NCBI RefSeq assembly: GCF_029227915.1
Contig: NC_079882.1
Coordinates: 3,350,001-3,410,000 of the forward strand
DNA: 60,000 nt
Direction: 5' to 3'
Source of the DNA: Hydractinia symbiolongicarpus
Taxonomy: Eukaryota; Cnidaria; Hydrozoa; Anthoathecata; Hydractiniidae
Shown: positions 39,601 through 54,600 of the stretch, piece after piece
How positions within the stretch are numbered: position 1 is the first letter of the stretch
Layout: the number at the start of each line of letters is the position of its first letter
Notes under the pieces: model-generated
Told to the model about the DNA's origin: nothing
What the model saw: only the letters and a program-made list of their open reading frames with translations
Database searches by the model: none
Position numbers and translations under genes: made by a program

Positions 39601-42600
39601 TGTTCCTGATTAATTGATTGCAGAAAAATGTTTTTGTTTCCACAATGGGGCACAACATTTTTATTAGAACCAGTGTTGGATTTTTTTATTTTTCACATGT
39701 TCAGCCAGCTCATATTTTTTTATACCGCATTTCAAATTTCTTTTGATCAGTTCCATGTTTTAAAATTCGCAACAATTGAACAAAATTTTGTCTTGAAGCA
39801 TATTTCCCAAATGTTTGCCATTTTTTTCTGAAAAAAGAGAAAAATAGCTAGTGTGATTTCCTTCTTACCATTGCTCTTATTTTATTCTTAATTTTCAAAG
39901 CATTTCCAACCTCATTGTTCTTATAAAATTGTTCTTAAAAAATAGGTGTGGTTACAATAACCCTTCCAAAGATTTCATAAGAAATAGTTTTGATTTGTTT
40001 TTAAGGGTTACATCGCTGTCGGTGAATTGGATCCATTGAATAAAAGATACGTGACAGCTCCCAAGCCTGAACTGGTTGTACAAGGTATTTCGAAGTGAAA
40101 AAATTCCTTCGTGTTATATATTTTTTTTGTTTTACTATTCTACTAAAACGCTAACTAAAAATAAATAAAAAATGCTCAGAAAAAACGTGCGCAAAATTTC
40201 TGTGCTCCAAGTCACCAAACACGTTTCAAAGGTTTCAAAGGTTTTATTTTAACCGTGTTAACACTTTGGTCATAGTTGCGCTCATAGCTGAAGATGAAGA
40301 AATCAAGGAACTGCTAGCCGAGAACGGAATTGTATCACAAACTGCTGACGAAGCATCTCCCATACGAATTTTACCTGCTAGGTGTTTGAGCTGGATTTAT
40401 GGAAGGCTAGGTTAGTTTCTGTACCTTCTAATCCCGTTCAAACTGATAATGGTTGCGCATTCCTTTTTGTTGCGTTTTGTTTTTCAGGTAAAAATAAAAA
40501 CCTTGGTTTGACCGGAAGGTAAGTATTTAAATTTTATTCCTTAGTTTTATACCAAAATATTGGAATGAATGTGTCACTTGAACCACAGAATGCTAATAGA
40601 AAATGTTTAATGAGATTTCATTTGCATTTTTTTTTAAAGTTTTGCTCGCATTGAGGCGTAACAGGAGTTAAAATCGAAGAAGTAAAAGCAACTTTTTTAT
40701 CTAAGAGTTCTGTTAAAAAAATCTGCACTCATGCAATATAATATTGGTGACAAGCGTATATTGCGAGTTGCAGAGGCAGGCTGATGATGTCCCACATTAT
40801 TGAGTTCTTCATGGTTTATATAGAGAAACCAGACAATTTTTTTTCCAAAACTTATTCAGGATGCAGTAATGGTCCAGTCACAAATTCAATATATTCATTA
40901 TTTTTCAAAATTTCTCTATTTTTTTACAAAATTATTTATTTGATATAAAAGCAAATTGAATTGTCTATAAGATAATATAAATGTAAAATTTGAATTCCTC
41001 TCCAGGTAACCATAAATCTACACTTTGCACATCTTAATATGTGTATCTTTTTAACATATCACTTTAAATTTTTTTATGTATTCATTAGGCCAAGATCAAG
41101 CATTGGTGTGATCGAAATAGGAAGCTTATATCGTGCTGCTGGCAACATTTTAACCTTTGCACCGCAGGTAAGTAATGTGGGATAAAAAAATCCAGAAAAA
41201 GAACCAATGAAATTTGTATTTTAGAAGAATATGCGTAATGTTTTAAAGCTGGTCTAAAGCAGATTCTTATAGTACTAGTCGATATGGCCCGTGGAAGGTA
41301 GGTAGGAGAACAATGGAAAAGACAAGAAGCTTTAGGTATTTTGATAACGTCAGCAGCGCAAATTTTTGCTTTGGCTTGTACGTAGGTCCAGTAACCAACA
41401 TCGAAAATATGCACCTTCTGCAATGTCCGTAGTATTTCATACAGGTTTGAAACGCTGATCAAGAAAATATATAGTGTCATTTACTTTTGACGAATAGTTA
41501 CAGGGATATAGGGGTTTAAAGTCATCAACACGTCTGAAAAGAAATTGTTCCCATTTTTGTCCCAGGTCGTCCTTAGTTAACCACGCAGTGAAAAATGACA
41601 GACGTCACCACCTCGTTTCCAAGTTATTTGGCCTCCAAATTTTAACTGCATTTTAAAGGCTTCATTAATTTTAATTAACCTATTGACGTTAAATTTAGTG
41701 TTATTGACGTCGCGCCGTTTAGTCAGAAAGGTTAACAAATAAGACAGCTTTTTCGGCAACCCCAAAGGTAAATAAGGAAAAAACCCTTTCCGTGTCACAG
41801 ACGCATTTAGCCTATTAATACAGGTGACTACTTAAATTTTTTCACAAAAGCTTGTTAATTTCATTTAAGACTGCAAATAAAACGTTTGTAACGAAATCGA
41901 CGACATCAATGTTTAATTACCCGTGACATTGTCCGTATATTAATTCTTTATAACAAAGCAATTATATTTCCTGTGGTTTCAAAACCCGTCATGGCTAATT
42001 TAAATTAGCATACAAAACAAATCCCTGCTGATCAAACCGCTTTATTTTATGTCAAGTGATTTGTTCTAGTCAATTAAAATCTCGGAACATATTTATAGAG
42101 GATGTTTAAAAAAAATTGTAATATCATCGATTTTGCCTGTCACAGGCGGACGAAATTTTCGTTTTAATAATTATAATTGCCGTGAATCTGTTACTCGTGG
42201 TCGTCTAACGTCACGGCGTAGATACGTCAAAAGTGTGCCACCCTGACCCCTTATCTTTTCGATATTTAGAGGACAACCCATAAAAAACAGCTAGCAACTT
42301 GCCCTGTAATACAGCGTCGGCAGCAGATCAGCGGTATTAAAAAAGGTCTCTTAAATCAAAAAAATTAATAAAGAACTGTTATAATATTTTCTTCGTAATA
42401 TGTTTCAAGATATCGTATCTGATGCATTTTGTGAATAAATGAATATCAAAGAACATAAATCGCTACCAATCCTACGTTCTGTTGCTTAGCTAAAAGTAAA
42501 GAAGCTGAAACGTTTCATTTTGTTCTGTATTGTGATTGGATTTGTGTGTAAACTTTTGATAAAGGTTGAATTGGTATTTGAAACATTAGCTACATAGGGA

Positions 42601-45600
42601 AAATGCAGATAAAGTTTTTATCCAAGCTATTAAAATCTTCATTCAAAAAAGGTATCGAGTATAATGTGATGTTTGGATCCAAATCAGTTAAACTACAGAG
42701 AAAAATGTTAAGAAACTCAAACACATACTTTTATTCTACAAATAGGACATTGTTTGACGAATTAATTTGGTGACCGTAGCTACCATCGTTTATTAAAAAA
42801 ATTGCACGAGTCACAATAACATCTGTTGAGTAGCTTTGGCAAACTTTAGAATTTGTACAGTATCAGCTCATCAAGAAAAGTATCTTTAAAAATACTACCA
42901 ATTATCTGTTTATTATTCAAATAAAAAAGTATCCAAAAAACTATTCCTGACAAAATCTTGCTATATATGCGACACATCTTGAAACACCTTCAGCCGGTCA
43001 TACTTCAAGAGGACAAAATTTAACTCGTAGTTTCACAGTCTTAAAACCAATATCAAAACTCGATTTAACCCTTAAGTGTGCACCCCTTTGCTATTCCTAT
43101 AGAAAACCAAAAATGTGACGAGAATGTTGTCGAGGTGCTTATTGATTTATGTAAGGGCTTAGATATATTAGATCAAAGCTATTCAAAAAAAGATCAAAAT
43201 TTTGACACCATCAAGGCCAAGTGAAAATCCCCAAGGACGCAGTACAGTAGACATTTTGCTAAAGAAAACAAAACCAAGAGTGGGCAAAGCGCAGATGGAG
43301 TGTACGAAGATGTAGTTCACCAAATCAAGAAAACTACAGAGAGCATATCGAATTTAAAATCAGAGTCATCGATATTTGTTGAGGGAAACGATAAGGAAAG
43401 GGACGAGATAGATAATTCATTTCTGTTGTCGCATTCTAATGTGTAAAAACAAGGTAAAAAAAAGACGCGTAAATCTAAATGGAGAACACCAAAAGTTGAT
43501 TGCAAAGTGTATTGATGTTATAGATAAGCCCAAATGTCCGAGATGCCTTTTGATTGAGACCACCCCACAAGGTGACGTCTTATTGGCATAAAAATAACAT
43601 TATCTTCGATTTAAAAATGCAAGAGTTTGGTAGCAGCGTTGGCTTCTCTGGAGGAAATTATCATCGATTCCCTTATTCTCAAGCTGTTCACCTTAATACT
43701 ACGAAGTACAGCAAGAATCATAAACTTTGATGCTTTATAGAGTATAGAGTATTTTCTGAAACTTGTAGTATATAATAACTAAAAATAATTGTTTCCCAAC
43801 CCAATAATAGTCAGCAAAGGTTTCTCGAACCATTTCCGCATTTCCCTCCATACTTGTTAAATCGCTGTAGAAAAAACCCGACTGGACTGGACTGATTACC
43901 ACTTCCATCGATATAATCGATTAAACCGGGTGGAGTGAACATTTTCACTGTTTTTTTTTTTTTTTCGTGGAAAGTTATGCAGGACCCACGCGCATGTTGT
44001 ATCCCCAAGTTGGAAATCCCCAAGTTGGGAATCCCCAACTCATCATCTTCAATCTTTTTTCTCGAATCAGAATTATTCCACACACTCAAATCGTTCATAG
44101 GGCTATCGCTGCCTATACCTGTATAAATATATTCGTAATCAAGTCCATAAATGAACAGAACTATGGAAAGATGAGAATGAGGTCTAATTTGCATGTATGC
44201 TTACTATTAATTGCTCCCAAACACTTAGGGTATTTCCATCTTGATAGAAATCTTTCTGATAGATTTAACCATTCTTGAGAAAATGCTGGCGGTGGCTATA
44301 TCTGTTTTCGGATACACAAAATTGAAAACTTAAGAGTGAAAATATTTATCTGTGGCAAGAAATCTAATGTTCAGACTGACCACTCTGCAAGGGCTGACCC
44401 AGGTCCGCGCAGAGACAAACAAAATACGGCTATTATTAAAGAGATGCGGCAGCTTTCTTCTGGCTATGTTGAAAAAAGATAATGAGTGAATATGTTGGTA
44501 CATTTGTCAACATGTCAATCTTTGTATAGGGTATGACAAATTGTCCCAACATGTTAAAAGGTGGCCAACATGTTGTCTCGATGAGGAACTCTGCAAATTC
44601 CATCAGAAATAAGTCAATAATTGCGTCGAAAATGCTTGTTCGATCTTTGTTGTGCTTACTTTTTACGAAATCCTCTGATATTTAATTTTAATTTAATGTT
44701 CTATCGAACGAAGGCTGTATCATAACATAAAATGCGGTTCTCATTTTTTAACTGTGTGAAAAGTTACGAATTGGTCGACAAAAAATTAGGGCATGTGATG
44801 GGTTGGCGAATGCCTCTGAGAAAATTTTTAATGTATTCCATTTTCTTCTATGACTCTTTATGTTGCCAAGATATAAATCTTTATCCTTACTTATCTCAAA
44901 ACTTCATAAGGATAACAATCGGCGATTTTGTGATAGCATAATTTATGCAGCATAATCAAACCTCGAAATCGTTGCATAATTTATGCAGCATAACCAATTT
45001 CAAAATCGTTAACGTGAATGCACGCATTGTATAAGAACAAGTTTTGCCGAATTTGGGCTTAAATCATTGTTTTTAAAAATAAGAACAACTTCAGTCTGAA
45101 TTGTGCTATAAAATAAGAACAATCCAGAATGTAGCTAAATTCTCTGGCAATCCTTTCTCAAGCTACTGAGACAAGCTACTTTGTGATCGTTTCTTTTCTC
45201 TGACCCGATTATTATGAATACAATTGCAGAGGACCATCTAGCGGCATAAACAGCCATCTTTTCATATAAATACTTAAACTTAGGAGAAGTTCCACAAATA
45301 AAAAAATAAGGCTAAATTCAGGCTTACTATTAAGAACAAAATAAGAATCAGTCAGGCTAAAAAAAAAGCTTTAATTGATTTATTTCACTGGATCTAAAAT
45401 AGTAGCTAGTTTATAAAATAGTATTTATTATCTTAGATTCATCAAGGTCCGGAAATTCCAACTTTTATGCTCCGCTCATCAGAGATACAAATGTAACTAT
45501 ATTTGCCTTTATAACACATCTGTTTTCATCTTCATCTGTAATTTTGTTGGGAAAGATTTTTATATCACTTACTGAATGAAGGAATCATTCCTAATATATT

Positions 45601-48600
45601 TCGTAATTACAAATTAATCATACATAAAATTCTAACTTATTTTACATATTTATTTATATTTTAAGTTTCAAACTGGTGTGCGAAAAAAATTTGCAAATAC
45701 TAATGTGCCTAGGCTTACAATCGTGACCTTCTGGCTTTTTCGAGTCAACACATAATCTAAGTTGTTTCAATGAAATTAAAAATTAATCAGATGAATTGAA
45801 TGAAATTTTTTTCTGGCTTTTAATTTTTTGAAGAGTTTTTTCTTTATTGAATTACAGTCACGTCTCTCTCTCTATCAGATCAACCAATGGAGCTAAACTG
45901 TTTGTAGAGGGCGTGACGTATTTTTTTTTTTTTTGAAAAAGTTAAAGAATGATACATTGAGATGAATAACCTACGTTTTTATATACAGTACACATTATCT
46001 CATAAAATTTACAAATAAATGACAATTTAAAAAAAAAACTTTTCCATTGTCTGTCGTCAACATTTCTTGACAGTGCTTGTTTTTGTCACCACCAAACTCA
46101 ATCATATATACATAAATACAAATCCGTGATTAGTACAAGAGGAAAGTGATTGGTAGATAGCATAAGGAGAGCATTACTGCATAAATACCAGCAAGTTGCA
46201 CTCCACCGGAGGTTACATCATTCTTTAAATCCATCTTTGTGTTGCATTTACTTGTGCCACAACATGCATTGCATGTCGTTGTATCACCTTCTGTTTTACA
46301 ATCGACTGCCTTATCTTTTGGACAGTCACTATCTACACCAGTGCACGATCTCATTACACTGGATAAGGTGTCATTCTTGTACGTCATCGTTGTAGCGCAC
46401 GAATAATTTGCCATTGAACAAACCTTGAACTTGTTACCGGCTTCCGTACCATTATACGAAGTATAACACTCCATTTTAGCAGTGGCAGCGTAACCTATGA
46501 GCGAGAGAATTTATTTAAATAAACCAAAAATAAAAAAATAATAAATGGATAGAAATATTAATCCTGTTTTTTATAACTATGTCCTGATGTTGATTTTATC
46601 ATTTTTAGCTTTAATATCTAGTTTCTTGATTGTCGTATCAAATAATGAAATTAAGATGATTTTTTTTACCTGGTGAGACGAAGTACACAGCAAGGATGAA
46701 CAAACTTAGTGCTGAAAGGTTAACGTATTTATTCATGTTGGCGTCTTCTGTCTTTGTGATAACTCACTTTTTAATTCTTTTTCTCTTGAGTTATATCTAC
46801 TGAACCATCAACATCCAGATTACTAAAAGAAATAAAATAAGCGTGCAGCAGATTTTTGCTTCGATTTTTTTCTTCATTTTTCAATTATTTATTTCTATAC
46901 ATTATTCATTATTTGATTCTTATCCTACAATCGAGAGGTTTGGAACGGAGTTTGGGTTTTAATTAATTAACTTGAATGCAAACGTTAAGAAGTTGAATGA
47001 CTTATTATGACGCTGTTCGATCAGTTCTTCAAAATTGTGAAAGTTGGTTGTTGACTAATGCTTCTCTGTTAAATTATTCACGTCAAAAATATTTTTGTGT
47101 TTTGACTCGTCATAACGTCACTCCATCAATACTTTTTCTTTAACTATTTTTTTAGTCTCTGTATTTTGAGGTTTGCATTCAAAGCACTAAGCGAAACAAA
47201 AAATGCAGCGTACACTGTTTTATAAGAACGTTGTGGCCAGGGTTTGGCCAAAAAATAAGACTATATTAAGAACGTACTTCGCTTGAATCCTATCATAGAT
47301 TATAAGAACAAAATAATGTGAGTCTAGAAACAATTAGGTTGAAATATTATTTTGTTCGTTTAACCAGTATACGTATGTTTTCGCCAAAACTTACAACAAC
47401 TATTACTTTTAAAACAAAAAATATTCATCACCATCGGTAGAACTTACCGTATGAATAACGACGTTCTTAAGATAACGTGTAAAAAACATAAAATCAAGTT
47501 GAATATATCTTACCAAGTTTTTTGCAGCGTAAAAAATACACTTTGGCGAAAATTAGCAAATTTTAGACGTTCAAAAAGCTATCGTAAATACAATAAGTCC
47601 TATTAACCATGTTGGCAAACAAAATGGGTTTATATTTTTGAAAGTAAAAGCTGCCTTTTGTATTTCTTAATTTCTTTTCTTTTTCAGTTAATTTAGTGTG
47701 CAATGAAACGAAAGTCGTATATGAGTCAAATATGAGATGAAAATATCTGCTTTGTTTTATCGATATTATTTTAGATTAAGAAAATGCTTCGTTAAGCATA
47801 GAATGTTCTTAATTCGTTTAAAAATATAATGACATCCAAAATAAAAAGCCAGTTTTTGTTTAGAAAAATCGTGTTAAAAACAGAGATGAATAAAAATTAA
47901 AGTAATAGATATCTATTATTTATTTGTTTTGCAAAGAAAAGATTTCATGGTTAATATTTAAAAAAAAAGGCGTTAGAATTGCTCAAAATAATTTAAAGAT
48001 ATTGATATTACACTTCAGCGTAATATGTGAATCTGAATAGCTGTAATAGCTGTATTGTTTATTCTAAACTCTATCGCTCGACAGTGACGTATATATACGT
48101 CACTGCCGTCCTCCTAACTAAGTACACAAGCAAAAAAACTTTTTTCTGCTGTTCAACTCCCGTCTCTTTTTCAATAAGAGGCTAGGCCTAAAAAAGAAGA
48201 ATTTCAGTGTATTAAAATGCCAGCAGTCTGCTACTGTTACTGGAACTACAGCAATTAATTTTTGCGAATTTTTATCGCGAAAATAAGTTCTCTTTTTTTT
48301 ATAGAAAATCATTGACACTACTACATTACAAAATTAGTTTTAAAGATTTTTGCGAAGATTAATTGTGAAAATTGCTTTTATTGCTTCTCTTTAATTTTTT
48401 TTTTCCTTCTGATTAACATCAACCTAAAGCTTATAAATTTCAGCTTCGTCTATTTACGTCTTCTACGTCAGAAGAGTTCTTGAAAAACGGTGTAAATATT
48501 GACAAGAAATTTTTTCAATTTTTTTTCAAAAAAACAAAATTAATTCCCTGAAGTTTTCGAATCGTGTTCGAAAAAAAAATTAGTTTGCTTTGTAATTATT

Positions 48601-51600
48601 TTCTGTCAGCACAATCACACGCGCAAAACACAATAAATTATGTAGCATTATTCTTAAGAGCAGTTTAGTATTGAACTATATTCGTAAAGATTATTTTTAA
48701 GTAATAATTTTGTGTTACAATGCGACTTTATTTTATTTATATTTGCACGCAATGTATGCTTAACATGACGTGGATTCTTCTACATCTGGGAGTGATTTGA
48801 TGGTTTGCTAGCGACACATTTCTTTTAGAAAAATAACCAGTATTCATCGTTTTATAACACTAATAATAATAATACTGCATTATTAATTTTAAAAAGATCT
48901 GAAGTATCGCGAATTACGTCAGCAAAAATTATTACTTACTTTTAAGATTAGTCAAGATCACGAAAGTTAAGTCCCGCGAAATATGGTAAAATAGGCTATT
49001 CGCGATTTTTACTCCGTAATTTCTTCGTTAGATTCTTATGTCGCGCAGTAAATTTAATTAACTCTTCGACTTGACTAAAAGTCACGTGGTTTTTAATCAT
49101 TGCTGGTATTTTTAATGGTAACTTCACACACTCTTCCCAGACCTCAAACAAAAACTTATCAACAACTACGTCTGTTGCTGAAGTTATATCTCGCGACAAA
49201 TTTTTAAAAAGACCATTCGCAAAAGTTATTTCCCTTAATATCGCGATTTTTTTTACGAACATTAGCAAGTGAACTTTGACAAGTTCGGAGTGTGTGTGTG
49301 TTACTTATATGTTTCCGCTAGGTTCGGAATTGTTCAGAAATTCAAACGACCTTTAGGTCTGCTTAGCCTCAATGAATAGCAAAAATAAAGAATGAAGAAA
49401 AAATAATAAGTAAAAAAATAAAGTGAACATATCGTCGCCATTAAACATAAAAAGTTGTACAACAAAATAATTTTTTGTTAATTTTATTTTTTGATCGAAA
49501 ATAGTTACGGGGAATTTAATTTCGCGATAGAAACTTTACCTCGATCGTATTAACCTTACGAGTACTAGTTTTTTGCGCATTCAAAAAACAAAATCAACAT
49601 TTTTAAACTTTAAATACATTGCTATTGCATACGCGTGAAATAGATTTTTCCCGCTACGCTAAAGTTAGCAAGAAGGCATTTATATTTCGAGCTAATTTTG
49701 CTCACGGCAGGCTTTGTAATTTACCCTGGATATTTTTTTAATTTTCAATTTTTTTTATTAATGCTTTTCCACTAAATGATACTACTTAATAATACACATT
49801 TTTTGTATACTCAGTTTTTAGATTATCGTCAGTTCTACTTATGTCTCGACAATGATTTACTTGTTGACTCGTTTAAAACTGAGATCGAATACATACGCAA
49901 AAACTGGCGCCAAGTGGGAAGACCAACCCTTACACTACCTGTTACGCATTCATTTCTTGGTAGGTTTATTGAGTCACTAAGAAAATATTGTGTTCGACAT
50001 TAGATAAGTTTGTTTGACATGTTTTTTGTAAGAAGCAAAGAACGTCGAGACTTGAACTCCTCTTTGAAAATAATGATCGATTTCTTTTAATCTTATAAAA
50101 TCTTCCTGCCATTCATAAATCTTACTCTATATTTTTCTATTTTTTGATAAAGTATATAGCTAATTTTTGCAATTTTTTTTAAAAGAACACAAATAAGAAC
50201 ATTTAAGAATAAAAAAACTGCAAAAAAAGAAACGCATTCTTATAAAAGAGTTCGTGTATTTACAATCTGACAAGATGTTTTTTATTTTAGAGGACTCAAT
50301 GTCATCAGCAGCTGGAAAGCTACTATTGCAGGTTTCAAGTGGTTACTTGTATAGTGTCAGGTTGGAAATCGAATTTTCTATATGACTTCTTACTGCAACA
50401 CAAATGGTGTGTATTTTGTCAAAGAAGAAGATAACTTACTTTCGAAAACTTCCCTCTTTTAAAATGTCAAAGCAATTATTCATTTTTTTTCTCCTGTATT
50501 ATATAAGGTGTACAAAAATTATTTCCAAAAGATTAAGATTTCATAATACTCATCTATATTACAATGATGATATCGCTGATGGTCAGTAATTAGACTAAAA
50601 CACTATCTTCATAAGAAACTGGTATTATCATTAAAATTATTACCCAGGAGACTCTTCAATTTTTATTAGCATTGCTATCAGCGAGGGGTCCTGTGAAGGG
50701 GTTATCACAGCAATCGATCAACTAGACAACGGCCAGAGATATCAATCCTATTCTCATGCTGAATGCTAAGCAGAAAGGATCGATTCACACTTTTATAGTC
50801 TCTAACATAACTTGACTGGGGTTTGAACCCACAACCTTCCGCACTACAAGTGAACGCTCTACCACAAGGCTACCAGTGGATATGTGACAAACTTTTTACT
50901 AAATTTCGAGATTCTAGACCCCCCCAAAAAAAAAAAAAAAAAAAAAAATCAGCAAATCTTTTACAACTAAAAAAAAATAATTTTGTTGTGAAAAACTGGA
51001 TTAAAACTTGTTCTTTAAACTTGTACTAGACACTACAGAACTAAAATATCAGAAAAGGTTAGTATTCAAAGTTAGATTTGATTCTTACGCCACTCCTTTG
51101 ATGTCAGTTTGAAACAGGGCGTAAAAAGGAGATGGCGTAATATATGAGAATATGAGAGTTATAATAAGATAAAATCAATAAGCTGATGTAATAACAAAAA
51201 TGAAAGGAAAATAATCCGCTTTTCTTTTTCAGAGTACGTGTGGGAAGATTATCGGATTTTTTATCAAGATCAAGCACAAAGACTTTGGATTTTATAGATT
51301 CTGATAGACTTGAGGGTAAAATACATGCTTTTGTTTCGTGCACCTGTCTGTCTGGAGCACGTAGGTTTAATGTGTACTTTTTCTTTCGGGCATTCTTTTT
51401 TATAAAAATACTTCGCTAATCTCGATATTTCTAAAAAGAAGTATTAGAATTATTTTTAACTAACACTTTCCCTAAATCCCAAGTAATACGCAAAACCCAA
51501 AGTAATAAAATGAGATTTAAAAATAAAAATTTGAAACAGCGTTTTGTTCGTCCATATTTTCATGAACTATGATTCTCTAAAAAATGTATTTATTTTTGTT

Positions 51601-54600
51601 TTTCAGAGTTGATAACACTGTTTCCAGACCCCACACTATCTCCCAGACCAGGCGAAGTTCTACGAAATGTTCCGAATCGAAAATTTTCCAGGAGTCGGGT
51701 ATGAAAGAAAATATTAGGCTTAAATACAAACTTGTCATGAATTTACAAGAGCACTGATAATCAGACTTCTTACTATATATAACTATATAACGAATAATTC
51801 ACGTTAGGCGAGATCTGTTATTTATTAGACAAAGGTGTACGCTAACTTACACATTCGCAGAAATGTGTATTTGGTTTCGTGATGTTGAAACAAAATTGCA
51901 ATTTTAGGTGTCTTAATGTTGTTTTCGTAAGAAAGCTTTAAGGTTATATTCTCAGTTACTATATGTTAACTTTTCTGATATCAAATATTTTTTATTTGTT
52001 CCCCTTAAAAAAAATTATTCCATAAGTTATAGCATATATATTTATGTTAAAGCCTTTTAATCGAAAATCCGTTATTGATTTGACATCTAAACTAATTATG
52101 CTCCTTTTTGTGTATATACGACCAGAATTGCTGAAACTATAAAGCCTAAAGTATTTTAAAACGAAAACAAGATAAATATTAAAACAAAGTAGATACCCAA
52201 GCGCATAAAGCGCATGTCGCAGCAAAGAAAAGTTAAAATCAAAAACATTCGAAACATTTAAAGCGACTTCGTGATTAATAATGATTATCACTACACCAAA
52301 AAAAGCCAGCAAGCATTTCTAAACAAAACGAGTAACCAAAACATTGACAGGTTAAATATGCTTTGCATGCCATCGTTGTTACTAGAGGAAATGTGGCTGC
52401 AGCTAGTAGCCTTTTCCGATAATACAATATACATACAACCAGGCTTGTACATTTTGTTTCGAACAATGATGGAAAGGCCTATATTTATTTGACTTATAAA
52501 GTTACTATAATCTGACATTTCTGCGCTGTTTGGAAGAAACTTAACTTTCCTGATAAAATGGCAGCATTGAATAGGTCGAAAGGAACCATTTGCAATGGCC
52601 CTAGAGATTTTTTTGTTGTTAGCGGACGTCAGGTCGATATAAACCAGTGTCTTAAAGTGAGTTTTGTATATTCGTTCTTGTTCTCAAATTTATTGACTCT
52701 CGGTGAGACAATACCCCATACGGCTGCGTGTCTATTCACTCTTGGTAAAAATCGGGATACTAGTTAACTTTTTGCACTTATGCTAAGATCAGAATTTTGC
52801 TGTTAGAGATTTCTTGTGGAAAGACTAGCAAGCTTATCAATCCACTGTCGAGTTCTTGATTGGTGGATAGGAATCGTCCACTGTTGAGTTCTTGATTGAT
52901 GGGTTGAATCGTCCTGTCCACCGTTTATTCAAATACCACCTTTTTTTAAAGACCTAACAATACAATACGTTTTAAATGTATTGACGTATTGCGTTTGATG
53001 TTCCTTTACGGTATAATATTTGGTAAGAACGGTAGAACAAAATACGAGTATTCTTTTCTTTACTACTTTCACGGAGACGAAGCCAATTGGGATATCTTTG
53101 CTCAGTATTTCGGCGAGAGACGACGTGATCGAATACCTCATTTTCTGTATATTTCTTAATATACAGATTAACAATGATAATCGAAATATTTCGTACACTG
53201 AGTATTGGTAGGTTCATTTTAATGGCAGTAGTAAACACAGTAATGATTTTGATGTAATTTTTTGCTTTTTAGTCATCCAGTGGTGGGGATACCGAAAGGA
53301 AAAAAAGTGTGACTGGTTCAGTAAGTCGAAGTCGTTCAATAAGTCGCGTTGCATCATGGGGAGTTGGATCGTCAGGATCGGATGATGATGGTTGGTTTTT
53401 CTTTTTCTTTCCTATTTTTCATTTTTTCTGAATAATTAAGGAATTGAAGTTGAAAAATTTTGTTTTCGTAAAAAACAATAGACGTGTCTGCTGAACGATA
53501 AATTTAACAAACTTCGACTTGTGTTTACAGAATTTGGAGCAGATTTGGTGCGTGGTTTCGTGTTGGATAGTGCAAACATAATCTCCGAAGATCAAGTAAA
53601 TATAGATGGCATTGATATGGACGAAATCCGGACGCAATTGGAACAAACAGATAACATATCAGAACAAGCTGACATCTTGCACCTGTTGTACACAACCAGG
53701 TTTTTAGTACACGCCATTTTTGTTGAATTAATACTGACAGATTTTCGCGCTGCATGTTTAAGACTTTTCCGTACAAAGCTTTTATTCTTCCCTTTTGTAA
53801 ATAAAGAAAAAGCTTAAATTTTGTTGGATGCAGAATTCATTAGCAACAATTTTATGATATGACATTTACTCTAACAGCGTTCCTATATATTTTAGGATTC
53901 CATTTTTCCTGCGTTCAAAAAGCATCCTGTGAAAACTATAAAATATCAAAATAAGATATAATTGTTATAAACATCAGGGAAAAAAAAGCTTTCGACAATT
54001 CCACAGAGTGACCACTAATAAAATGAGGACAAAATAAAGATATTAAGGAGAATAAAGGAGATAAATGGATATTTTTTAAGGATATTTTGCTGCAAACAAG
54101 AATAAAAAGATAAAAAAATAAGGATAATTAAGGAGAAAACCAATTTTAGTTCTCTATCTTTAATGTTACATACTATGTTCTATGATAAGAAAATTATACA
54201 TATTATACAAATATACATATAAATTATGCTCTGAAAGATAGAAAAGATAGGATTTCAGGTAACAGAGAAATATGTCTTAATTTATTGGTGATGAAAAATC
54301 CATGAACGCATTTCCAAAAAGGTTACGATCAGAAAAAATAAGAAATAAGGAGAAATTTAAGAAGAATAGTTAAATTTCAATTTATTTAAGTACATCTAAG
54401 TACTTTTAAGGAGATTTTCTTTATCTAAGGTTATTTAAGGAATTTAAAAAGGATTGGTCGCCCTGTTCCAAGTATTCTTCGAACAGTGAACGAATCTTCA
54501 GTAAACACAAACGTAAATACAAGGGAAATCCGTAAGTGAAGAAAATTAAAACTTCTAAAAAGTCTTTTTTTGTGAAAAAATTTTTTCGTCACAAAAGACC

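Noticed and set aside
41085-41480. 131-residue open frame on the minus strand
   Set aside because: It overlaps PHKA exon 18 in antisense and has no recognisable motif or splice context; it is a shadow of the exon and intron.
43811-44194. 127-residue minus-strand open frame with [14 protein letters not shown]
   Set aside because: The repeated peptide comes from a simple CCCAAGTTGG repeat, plus-strand frames overlap it, and no domain or clear start context is seen.
50815-50885. Possible functional tRNA gene on the minus strand
   Set aside because: A and B boxes are present, but the sequence continues into the SINE body and the acceptor stem does not close; it is the SINE head.
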